Positions 56,634-64,000 of a DNA stretch of 64,000 nucleotides are shown here, one piece after another. Under the pieces are notes generated by a model that was given only the letters and a program-made list of their open reading frames with translations, was not told the origin of the DNA and ran no database searches. This DNA comes from Polyangium sp. 15x6 (GTDB lineage Bacteria > Myxococcota_A > Polyangia > Polyangiales > Polyangiaceae), in NCBI RefSeq assembly GCF_029960785.1, contig NZ_JASBQE010000037.1, forward strand, positions 1-64,000. The letters are read 5' to 3'. Numbering within the stretch: the first letter of the stretch is position 1; each line of letters starts with the position of its first letter. The position numbers and the translations under genes are program-made.

Positions 56634-58469
56634 ATGCGTATGCACCTCTTGTGGAGCATCGGTTTGGCGCTGCTCATCGGGGTCGGGTGCGATGGCGCTC
56701 CGAACCCTGATGCAACGAGCGGAGGTGGAGACGGAGGTTCCGGAAACGGCGGCGGAGGAAACGGCAGCGGAGGCAGCGGAGGAACATCGGACGATCACGA
56801 GCCGCCCATCGCGATCTTCGCTCCGGCCCCGCCGGCATACTGGTATGTCGACGCGGTGCCGCTCTCGGCCGGCGTCGCCGGCGACGACGTCACCCACTAC
56901 CGTTACGCCATCGACGACGGCGATTTCAGCGACGAGCAGCCGGTGGCGGCGCCGATCTCGATCCCATCCGTCGCGGCCGGCAAGCGCACGCTGAAGATCA
57001 TCGGGCGCGACGCTGCCGGCAACTGACAGGTCACGCCGACCCGGGCGAGCTTCCACATGGCCACGACGGGCCCGGAGCCGACGGCGTGCAAGCTCGTGGC
57101 CGACGGCGGCACGTGCGACTTCATCCTCACGACCTCGAGCGGCTTCTACGCGACTTCCAAGCACTTTTACGACGCGAACGGCGACGACACCCCCGACTAC
57201 GAGAAGCTCCTCGACATCAAGCCGGGCTCGAAGGTCTGCCTCCAGGCCGGCGCCTACGACACGCTGAACATCCGCGGCTTCGAGGGCAGCCCGGAGGCGC
57301 CCGTCACGCTCGTGAACTGCGGCGGTCGGGTCGACTTCGCGCACAGCCACGCCAATGCGGCCCTGGGCGTGCTCGAGTCACGCTACGTGCGCATCGTGGG
57401 CGTCGGAGCCGCGGCCGAGCCGTATGGGATCACCATTGCCACCTCGGGCAATCAGGGCGCGAACGGCCTCGAGATCACCGACGGGTCGTCCGACATCGAG
57501 GTCGCCTTCGTCGAGGTCGAGAGCTCCGCGTACGCGGGAATCGTGGCCCGCACCAATGTGAGCTGCAAGTGGCACCGCGAGTCCTTCGTGCAAGAGAACA
57601 CCTTCCTCCACCATAACAACGTGCACGATACCGGAGGCGAAGGGTTCTACATCGGCGGCTCGCATTGGGGCGCTCTGGAGCTGGTCGAGAACGGCAATGC
57701 CCAGTGCGGCGTCAACGCCGGCAATGGCACCATCGTGTGCGAGAACGACTGCAAGTTCGAGCCCGAGCTGCACGGGGTTCGGGTGTACGCGAACCGGGTG
57801 GAGAGCACCGCCGCCGACGGCATCCAGGTCGGCAGTGCGTGGTCGGACAACGACGGCACGGTCGATTACGACACCGAGGTCTACGACAACGTCGTGATTG
57901 CCGGGGCCACCGGCGACAGCCCCTACAACTCGGGCGCCCTCGACATCAACCCCGGGACTTCGGGCCGGGTGTACCGCAACTTCGTCCGCGGCACCGACGC
58001 TTATGCTGGCCTGTTCATCGCGGGCCCGGGCAACATCGACGTCTACAACAACGTCATCATCACCGCGACGGACGTGGGCCTGGTGATCCAGGACAATGAC
58101 GTGGGCGCGAAGAACGGGCCGTTCCGCATTCTCAACAACACGATCGTCAACGACGGCCCGCACGGCATCTACATGTACCATTCGCACAGCCAGGGGAACC
58201 TCTGCCACAACAACCTGCTCCTGCGCGCGTCCGAGGCCATCCACCTGCTCAACGCCAGCGTCGACTGGACGGCGTCGAGCAACGTCACCACGGGCAGCCT
58301 CGAGAGCCACTTCGTGAACGCGGGCGAGGATGACTATCACCTCGTCTCGACGTCGAGCGCGGTCGACGCCGGGACCGACGTGTCCAGCCTGGGCCTCACC
58401 ACCGACTTCGACAGGCTGCCCCGCAAGGTCGGCCCGTACGACGTCGGAGCCTTCGAATACAGGCCGTAA
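56634..58469 (+). pseudogene. Beta-helix lipoprotein with an in-frame TGA after 130 codons
   Basis: Two segments in one frame: 56634-57026, a signal with lipobox IGVGC (Cys19), Gly-rich linker and Ig-like domain ending in GRDAAGN; and the remainder to 58469. The stop is TGA at 57024-57026 where homologous Ig-like domains have Trp (DAAGN-W), so TGG to TGA is the simplest cause. The second segment is a right-handed parallel beta-helix with NxI/V-type strands and asparagine ladders (for example NNVIITATDVGLVIQDN), like carbohydrate-active polysaccharide lyases or hydrolases. The downstream frame is otherwise clean. It may be a young pseudogene or a base-call error; readthrough is less likely. 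Confidence 0.8.
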
Positions 58470-58601
58470 GCGATGCACCGCGCGGGAGGTCGCCGCCGAG
58501 CTCGAGGTCGGTGAGCGGGAGTGTGGCGACCGCACGAAGCAGCTCCTCAAGGGCCGGCCATACATGAAATTGCGGTGATCGATGCGCTTGCACCGCAACA
58601 G

Positions 58602-59399
58602 CTAAGCCAGCTCACGCAAGAACGACAGGACCACCTCTCCCAGGCGCTCGGGTTGTTCGAACGGAAGGCCGTGGCCGGCGTCCTGTACCTGTTCGATTCG
58701 TACGCGTGGGTTGAGACGCCGCAGCTCCGTTGCCATCTCGAGCGTGACGACGGGGCTATTGTCACCAATGACGAGCAGGCTCGGGACGTCAATCGCGCTC
58801 ACCAGGTCGCGATACTCGGGGTTGGGCGGCGTGAGAACGTCGAACGCGCCCATGCGGGTCTTCCGTCTCGCCTCGGCTTGAAGCTCGACGATCTCGGGCG
58901 AGCGACGCGGGTGTCGGGCTCGGGCCTGCGCAACGAGGTCAGACTTCTGTAAGCCGAGGGCCTTCCGGTGTTGATCGGCGACGTCGCTGTCGCGCACCTC
59001 GCGTTGGCGCTCGGGGCTCAGGAACGTCGGGTCGACCAGGATGAGGCCGCGGATGAGCCCTGCCCCTCGACTCGCCACCACCGCGGCGGTCATGCCGCCC
59101 ATCGAGTGGCCAAGCAGAACCGGACGAGAGAGCGCAAGGCCGCGGATGAGGCCTACGACGTCGCTCGCGTGATCGTCGTACCGGTATCCGTGGTGCGGCG
59201 CGCTCGAACCGCCGTGCCCTCTGGCATCGGGCATGACGACGTCGAATTCACCTTCGAGCGCCCGCGCCAGGGGAGTCCAGCAGGCGCCGCTCCCCATCAA
59301 TCCATGGAGCAGAACGACGGGATACTTGGCGCCTCCCGTTCGGAGGTAGTGGATGTCGATGCCGTTCGTTTCGCAGACTTCACGTATCCAGGTCGTCAT
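58602..59399 (-). CDS. Alpha/beta-fold hydrolase
   Basis: A 265-aa cytoplasmic hydrolase. VLLHGLMGSG (oxyanion), the D-A-R-G-H-G step, GHSMGG (nucleophile elbow, Ser), VIGDNSP and the catalytic His in DAGHGLPFEQP are all in order. Start is ATG at 59399; the earlier open codons overlap the gap to the Sel1 gene. It resembles epoxide hydrolase/esterase members; substrate not determinable. Last of three same-strand genes with the nucleotidase and Sel1 protein. Confidence 0.9.
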   Translation of the reverse strand: MTTWIREVCETNGIDIHYLRTGGAKYPVVLLHGLMGSGACWTPLARALEGEFDVVMPDARGHGGSSAPHHGYRYDDHASDVVGLIRGLALSRPVLLGHSMGGMTAAVVASRGAGLIRGLILVDPTFLSPERQREVRDSDVADQHRKALGLQKSDLVAQARARHPRRSPEIVELQAEARRKTRMGAFDVLTPPNPEYRDLVSAIDVPSLLVIGDNSPVVTLEMATELRRLNPRVRIEQVQDAGHGLPFEQPERLGEVVLSFLRELA

Positions 59400-59443
59400 G
59401 GAACTGTCCCTGCCTGCCGCAGCTTCGCGCACGGACCCCTCGC

Positions 59444-60172
59444 TCAAGGCGGGACGGGTCGGTGCTGGAGGGCGTGCTCGGCTTCCATCATGTACCTCCG
59501 GTATTCGGCCTCGTCGGGCTCGAGCCCGAGCTCACCATGGAGATACGCCAGGGCCAGCGTTTGCAGCGCGGGCGCATGTTCCAGCTCGCCGGCCTTCTCG
59601 TAGAGCGCGAGGGCCTTCTTGTCGTCCTTCGGCACGCCTGCGCCCGCGCGGTACGCATTGGCGAGCAGGAACGTCGCGTCCGGCGACCCTCTCTCCGCAG
59701 CGATCTCGAACCAGCGCGCGGCCTCCCGAGGGTCGGCCCTGACGCCTTGCCCATTCTGGCTCATGACGCCGAGGAAGTAGGCGGCGCTCGGGTGGCGCGA
59801 GGGTTCGGCGCGAAGGAAATGATCACGCGCGCGCCTCACGTCCTTGGGGACCGTGGGTATACCCGCGAGGTAGATCCTCCCGAGCGCGATCTCCGCCTCG
59901 ACATCTCCCTGCTCCGCGGCGCTCGTCAGCGTATGCATCCCGGCCTTCACCTGCTCCGGGTCGGAGAGGCCGAGCAGACGGAAACCGAGGTTTCGCATGG
60001 CAAGGCCGTCGCGGGGCTTGGCCGAGGATCGTGACGGCGGCGCGGACAAACCGGCGAGAGCAGGGCGATCGGGCTCTCGGCGAGCACTTCGGCCGAGCCA
60101 TGACACGAGGAGAAGGGCGGCGGTGATGGCCAGGGCCGCACCGCCGATCAGCGTGACTCGTCGCACACCCAA
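59444..60172 (-). CDS. Membrane-anchored Sel1-repeat protein
   Basis: A 242-aa protein with an N-terminal transmembrane helix (ALAITAALLLVSWLG) and at least four Sel1-like repeats: AAEQGDVEAEIALGRIYLAG, AYFLGVMSQNGQGV, AAERGSPDATFLLANAYRAGAGV and ALQTLALAYLHGELG. Such repeats bind partner proteins. Start is TTG at 60172, 9 nt after the preceding gene's stop (GTG at 60166 is the alternative); no strong ribosome site, so coupled translation from the nucleotidase gene is likely. Confidence 0.85.
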   Translation of the reverse strand: MGVRRVTLIGGAALAITAALLLVSWLGRSARREPDRPALAGLSAPPSRSSAKPRDGLAMRNLGFRLLGLSDPEQVKAGMHTLTSAAEQGDVEAEIALGRIYLAGIPTVPKDVRRARDHFLRAEPSRHPSAAYFLGVMSQNGQGVRADPREAARWFEIAAERGSPDATFLLANAYRAGAGVPKDDKKALALYEKAGELEHAPALQTLALAYLHGELGLEPDEAEYRRYMMEAEHALQHRPVPP

Positions 60173-60180
60173 TTGAGAGC

Positions 60181-62430
60181 TTACTGGCTCAGGTCGATGG
60201 CGTAGATCGACAACAATTTGCCGCTCCCGTCGTCCTGTTGCAAAAGCGAGATGTTCGTGAGCCCGGCGGCCTGCGCCTTCGGGAGCGCGTTTTGCGCCGA
60301 GGTGAAGGTGACCGGGCCCATGGTCGTGACCTTGGTGAACTGGAAGCTCCGCGCGGAGCCGTTGTCTGCGCGCGTGATGTTCTGGATCTTCTTGATGTAC
60401 GCGATGAGCACTTCGCGATTCGTATCGGGTGCGGCGAAGATCGTCTTCGACCCGTCGAGCCCGGGGAAGTTGCCGCCGCCGCCCGCGCGGTAGTTGTTCG
60501 TCGCGACGATGAACTCCTGGCCCATGTCCATGGGCGCCCCCTCGAACATCAGGTTCTTGATGCGCCCGCTCGCCTTCATGCCCAGGGGCGGCAGCGGCTG
60601 CGTCACGTCGATCTCATACGAGATACGCGTGTCCGTGAACATATCGAAGTTGTAGCCGGGCATCGCCGGGTTGATGAGCGGTTGCGGCATCGTCTGGGTC
60701 GGATCGATCTGGGCGTAGCGCGTCGCCGCCCACTCGAGCCAGTCGAGGATTCCCGCGCCGGTCACCTTCACCGCCTGGAGCGTGTTCGCGTAGAGGTAGA
60801 GGTCGGCTGCGTTGTTGATGGCGAGGCTGCCGGCCATCACGTCGGTATAATCGGTCCCGCCCTGGAAACCGGTCTTGAATGGGGCGCTCACCGACAGGAC
60901 GGGGAGCCCCGCGTACTGGGGCAGGTTTTGCTGGATGTAGGACGCGACGTAATCTGCCTGGGCCTGGTTGACGATCTGGATCGCGCCGACGTCGCCCACC
61001 TCGGCGAACAGCGTCGTCATCTCGAAGTCGGTCGTGCCGATCGGCGTCTTGACGTAAGCGATGGTCGCCTGGTGCTCGGTATCGAGCAGCGACGCGATGG
61101 CCGGGTCGGCCGGGACGTAGACCTTCGTCTTGTCCGCCTGCATGTTGCACATCGTCGCGAACGCGCAGGGCGCCCCCGTGAGCCATTGCTCCATCGCATC
61201 GCACGCGGCGGGAAGCCCGTTCTCGCACGTGGTCGCGATGGGGCGGGCCTCGACGATGGTCTTCGTCTTGTCCACGGTCCAGCTCGTGCCATCGTAGGTC
61301 AGGCCGAGCTTGATGACGCCGAGGTGCTGGCCCCAGAAATTCGCCATGACCGCGGGTATCCCCGCGACGGTGCCGAGTGCCTTGTCGACCTCGGGCAGGT
61401 CGAACTGCGGCGTCGTGCTCTTTGCGTTGGGGAAGATCTGGTGGGAATGGCCCATGAGCATCGCGTCGATGCCGGGCACGTGAGCGAGGTGCCATGCCTG
61501 GTTCTCGAGGGACGGCACGTACGGCGTGTCGTCGAGGCCGCCGTGGATGATGGCGACGACGAGATCAGCCCCGTTCTTGCGAAGATCGGCGATGAGCGGC
61601 GCGGCGACCTCCTCCACGCCCTTCGTGAACACCTTGCCCTCGAGCCACTTCTTGTCCCAGTTCAAGATTTGCGGGGGCGTGAAGTCGATGAAACCCATGC
61701 GGAGCGTGCTCTCGACGGCCGTGCCGTCGGGCCCCGTCGCCGTGATGGTCTTCGTGACGAGGACCGACGGCTGGAAGAGCGTCTCGTTCGTCTTCATGCT
61801 GAAGACGTTGGAGTTCACCTGCGGGAACAGCGGGCCCGCGCAGGCCGAAGAACCGCTCAGCTCGAGGTCCGGGACGTCGAACGGGGTATGGGTCACCTGC
61901 GACAGGAAGGCGAGGCCGTAATTGAATTCGTGGTTGCCAATGCCTGCCACGTCGAACTTCAGCTGGTTCATGGCCTTGTACATGGCCAGCGTTTGATCAC
62001 AAGGTAGCGGGGTGACGAGCGCCTGGTAATCGGCGAGCACGGTGCCCTGGATGGTATCGCCGTTGTCGACGAGCAGGTTGTTCGGGAACTCGGCGCGCGC
62101 CTGATTGACGAGGGTCGAGGTGCGCTCGAGGCCGATCGCCTTGTCCTCCACCAGCTTGAAATAGTCGTAGCTCAGGATGTTCGTGTGCAGATCCGTCGTC
62201 TCGAGCAGCGCGACGACCGCCGTCGATCCTTCCGGGGTCACCTGCATCCCGCCCGAGCCGCCCGCGCCCGCGGAGCCACCCGCGCCGCCGGAGCCGCCCG
62301 CGCCGCCGGAGCCGCTCGAGCTCGCATTGTTCGTGGTCGTGCCGCCCGTGTCGTCACCGCATGCTGCGAGCGCCCCCATCACCAGGACCGCCCCAGAAAT
62401 CGCCAAAAGGCTTCCGAGTCGAGCTCTCAT
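60181..62430 (-). CDS. Bifunctional 5'-nucleotidase/2',3'-cyclic phosphodiesterase-type lipoprotein
   Basis: A 749-aa calcineurin-like metallophosphatase. Lipobox LAAC (Cys24) and a Gly/Ala linker are followed by metal-site motifs: TTDLHTN (first Asp/His), NGDTIQG, GNHEFNYGL, IHGG and GHSHQIF. The C-terminal 5'-nucleotidase domain includes an N-N-Y-R-A-G-G-G-G-N-F-P substrate loop. The order and length fit the CpdB/UshA family, which in the periplasm hydrolyses 2',3'-cyclic nucleotides or 5'-nucleotides. Three same-strand genes follow tightly (Sel1, alpha/beta hydrolase), suggesting an operon for nucleotide or phosphate scavenging; that link is inferred. Confidence 0.92.
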   Translation of the reverse strand: MRARLGSLLAISGAVLVMGALAACGDDTGGTTTNNASSSGSGGAGGSGGAGGSAGAGGSGGMQVTPEGSTAVVALLETTDLHTNILSYDYFKLVEDKAIGLERTSTLVNQARAEFPNNLLVDNGDTIQGTVLADYQALVTPLPCDQTLAMYKAMNQLKFDVAGIGNHEFNYGLAFLSQVTHTPFDVPDLELSGSSACAGPLFPQVNSNVFSMKTNETLFQPSVLVTKTITATGPDGTAVESTLRMGFIDFTPPQILNWDKKWLEGKVFTKGVEEVAAPLIADLRKNGADLVVAIIHGGLDDTPYVPSLENQAWHLAHVPGIDAMLMGHSHQIFPNAKSTTPQFDLPEVDKALGTVAGIPAVMANFWGQHLGVIKLGLTYDGTSWTVDKTKTIVEARPIATTCENGLPAACDAMEQWLTGAPCAFATMCNMQADKTKVYVPADPAIASLLDTEHQATIAYVKTPIGTTDFEMTTLFAEVGDVGAIQIVNQAQADYVASYIQQNLPQYAGLPVLSVSAPFKTGFQGGTDYTDVMAGSLAINNAADLYLYANTLQAVKVTGAGILDWLEWAATRYAQIDPTQTMPQPLINPAMPGYNFDMFTDTRISYEIDVTQPLPPLGMKASGRIKNLMFEGAPMDMGQEFIVATNNYRAGGGGNFPGLDGSKTIFAAPDTNREVLIAYIKKIQNITRADNGSARSFQFTKVTTMGPVTFTSAQNALPKAQAAGLTNISLLQQDDGSGKLLSIYAIDLSQ

Positions 62431-62464
62431 CTCACCCTCTCCGCCTAGGGCGGCCGTTTCGCAG

Positions 62465-62536
62465 GAGGGTAGGCAACGCGAAGGACTTTGTCCAGGTCTG
62501 GAGGGTAGGCAACACGCAGGACTTCGTCCAGGTCTG
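62465..62536. repeat. Tandem pair of 36-bp units
   Basis: Units 62465-62500 and 62501-62536 are 36 bp each and differ at few positions (GAGGGTAGGCAACGCGAAGG versus GAGGGTAGGCAACACGCAGG at the start). They lie upstream of the nucleotidase gene, so they may be regulatory or a small duplication. Confidence 0.75.
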
Positions 62537-62672
62537 CCAAGGCCGCGTCATTTGGGGTAGAAGTGAGCCGGTCGTTGCTCTGGGACGCAGCCGGGACCGT
62601 TTCCCGCTCCGAACTTCGCGAGGTCGCGCCGCGGAACGTTTCCTCCGTCCTCCTGGCTGAGCGATTACGACT

Positions 62673-63956
62673 TTATTCGATGCCCGCCGGGCCAGGGCGG
62701 AGCCGCCTCTGCGCCGCCGAGCCCGAGCCCAGGCTGGTTGCCGGCGTGAGCAGCTTCGTCGCATCCACACGCCACGGCGCATCCCCCTGGGGCAGGACCG
62801 CGATGCTCGCGTTGTTCGGGTACGCCGGTGTGGTGGCGAAGTTCAGCGAGCTCAGATCGATCATCGTGAGGATCCCGCTGAACGCGGACATGAAGTAGTA
62901 CTTGCGATTGGTGTGATCACGCACGCTCGTCCACATCGTGTAGTCGCCGTACGTGGTCGTGTACGAGGGCGGCGTCGTGGCCGGGATGCCCGTGGTGGCC
63001 GGCGAGTTCGCCACCGTCTGCAGCAGCATCCCGTACGGCGTCCCCATGCAGATCTGCGTGAGCTGCAGCGCGACGGTGACCGCAGTCTGCTCTGAACCGG
63101 CGAAGCCGGGCGGGTTCTTCGACGGCGGCGTCGTCGCAAAGATGCCTGGCGCCGGCAGCCAACCCGTACCGTCCGCCGGGAGCTGGCTGATGCCCTGGGA
63201 GAGGATCGTTGCCCTGACGAATCGCGAGGCGGACAGCGAGTCCCCTGGCAGCCCGACCAGGCCGCCTCCGACGGGATTGCCGGCACCCGTGGTGGAGGTC
63301 TCGCTGCCGACGAGCGTCAAATTGAAGTAGTTTTTGACGTTCGTGATCTGCCAGTCGTAGGTCGGCCAGTTGGTCATGACGCCGTTGGTGCATCTGTAGA
63401 CGTTGGGTTTGCCCCCGATGAACTCGATGACGGCGCTCTGACCGGTGCTGTCCGTCACGATGTAGTGCAGCGGAACATAGAACCGAGTTCCCGGCGCAGG
63501 CCCCACGACGGAGATCGTCTGCAGGGCTGCCAGGAAGTCCTCGACCGACGCGAAGTTGCCGAGGATCCACGCAGGAAAATCCAGGTAAGACACCTGGTTT
63601 TTCTGCGTCCCAATGGGTGGGTACTCGGTACCGGGGGCGAGCCACAGCGCTCCGACGGACAATCCCTCCGTGTTGATGCCGTCGTTGAAGGTCGGCAGCG
63701 ATGTCCAAGCGCTCCCGGAGGGGGCGATCCCCACGAAGCCATAGGGATTGGTCCACTGGAGCGTCGTCCATCCCTTTGCTGCCTCGGCGGGATGGACCGC
63801 TTGCAGCGGCCAGGACTGGTTGCTCGGCATGACGTAGACGCTCTGCTCAATCAACCCCGGCATCTCCAGCGCTCTCGCGCTCACGTACGTCTTCGCCGTG
63901 TCCGGGGGGCTCTGACCGGGATTGGAGGGGACGCTGATCATCAGGGTCGTGCACAT
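62673..63956 (-). CDS. Linear-amide C-N hydrolase, choloylglycine-hydrolase family
   Basis: A 427-aa Ntn hydrolase. The protein starts Met-Cys, so removing Met exposes Cys2 as nucleophile, as in penicillin V acylases and bile-salt hydrolases. Later features are NDGINTEGLSVGALWL, the D-F-P-A-W-I-L-G-N step, the YHYIVTDSTGQSAVIEF-like strand, and a C-terminal F-S-G-I-L. No signal peptide is seen, so it is probably cytoplasmic. Reaction: hydrolysis of non-peptide amide bonds, for example N-acyl conjugates or N-acyl-homoserine lactones; which one is unknown. The start is the first Met, with GGAGG a few bases before. Confidence 0.85.
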   Translation of the reverse strand: MCTTLMISVPSNPGQSPPDTAKTYVSARALEMPGLIEQSVYVMPSNQSWPLQAVHPAEAAKGWTTLQWTNPYGFVGIAPSGSAWTSLPTFNDGINTEGLSVGALWLAPGTEYPPIGTQKNQVSYLDFPAWILGNFASVEDFLAALQTISVVGPAPGTRFYVPLHYIVTDSTGQSAVIEFIGGKPNVYRCTNGVMTNWPTYDWQITNVKNYFNLTLVGSETSTTGAGNPVGGGLVGLPGDSLSASRFVRATILSQGISQLPADGTGWLPAPGIFATTPPSKNPPGFAGSEQTAVTVALQLTQICMGTPYGMLLQTVANSPATTGIPATTPPSYTTTYGDYTMWTSVRDHTNRKYYFMSAFSGILTMIDLSSLNFATTPAYPNNASIAVLPQGDAPWRVDATKLLTPATSLGSGSAAQRRLRPGPAGIE

Positions 63957-64000
63957 TTTGGGGGCCTCCTTCTGTGGTCATTCACCGGCTATGCGCGACG

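Noticed and set aside
57024-57026. Selenocysteine at the internal TGA of the beta-helix lipoprotein
   Set aside because: No redox site or SECIS-like stem follows and Trp is expected at this place; a TGG to TGA change is simpler.

Overview
The window looks like a chromosome segment of a myxobacterium of the Polyangium/Sorangium kind. This is inference from several features seen together: very high GC with strong G/C at third codon positions, three Hanks-type Ser/Thr kinases, at least fifteen predicted lipoproteins (many with long Gly/Ser linkers after the lipobox), a MYXO-CTERM-type sorting tail, PEGA-domain proteins, Cys-rich Asp/Asn metal-binding repeats, and a myxobacterial-style retron. 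I saw no tRNA, rRNA, CRISPR array or insertion sequence.

Region 1 (1-7827): a 5'-truncated L,D-transpeptidase is followed by a tandem array of hairpin repeats. Next comes the standout locus, a complete retron system on the minus strand. In transcription order it has a HEAT/ARM-repeat protein, a winged-helix + SWIM zinc-finger protein (joined by a GTGA overlap), an msr-msd noncoding RNA with long a1/a2 inverted repeats and a 24-bp-paired msd hairpin, and a reverse transcriptase with NAxxH, YADD and VTG motifs. The HEAT + WHSWIM + RT gene set is what I remember as the type XIII retron architecture, a predicted anti-phage defence system.

Region 2 (8003-21020): a pectinacetylesterase-like lipoprotein, a LOG-family phosphoribohydrolase, a UbiB/ABC1 kinase, a small lipoprotein, a sigma-70 factor and a STAS-like protein. 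Then come a Baeyer-Villiger-type monooxygenase/SDR pair facing a divergent TetR regulator (two operator-like palindromes between them), and a giant kinase + degenerate cyclase + AAA + TPR protein.

Region 3 (21175-39535): a Vps62-like protein, a flippase-like membrane protein, an OB-like lipoprotein, an SRPBCC membrane protein, a frameshifted Zn-alcohol dehydrogenase, an MscS channel, a redoxin lipoprotein, a second kinase, an acyl-CoA synthetase, an SDR, a CoA pyrophosphatase, two large lipoproteins and a METTL25-like methyltransferase.

Region 4 (39643-45318): an overlapping three-gene unit of zinc-ribbon kinase, FG-GAP repeat lipoprotein and TPR/PEGA membrane protein, closed by a perfect 20-bp hairpin. 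It reads as a surface sensing or scaffold module.

Region 5 (45438-64000): cell-surface and periplasmic proteins (MYXO-CTERM haem protein, a lipoprotein with 30 consecutive prolines, S41 peptidase, beta-helix lipoprotein with an internal TGA, 5'-nucleotidase, choloylglycine-hydrolase relative), a B3/B4 protein, a sphingosine-phosphate-lyase-like PLP enzyme, alpha/beta hydrolases, and further hairpin-bearing intergenic repeats related to those beside the retron.
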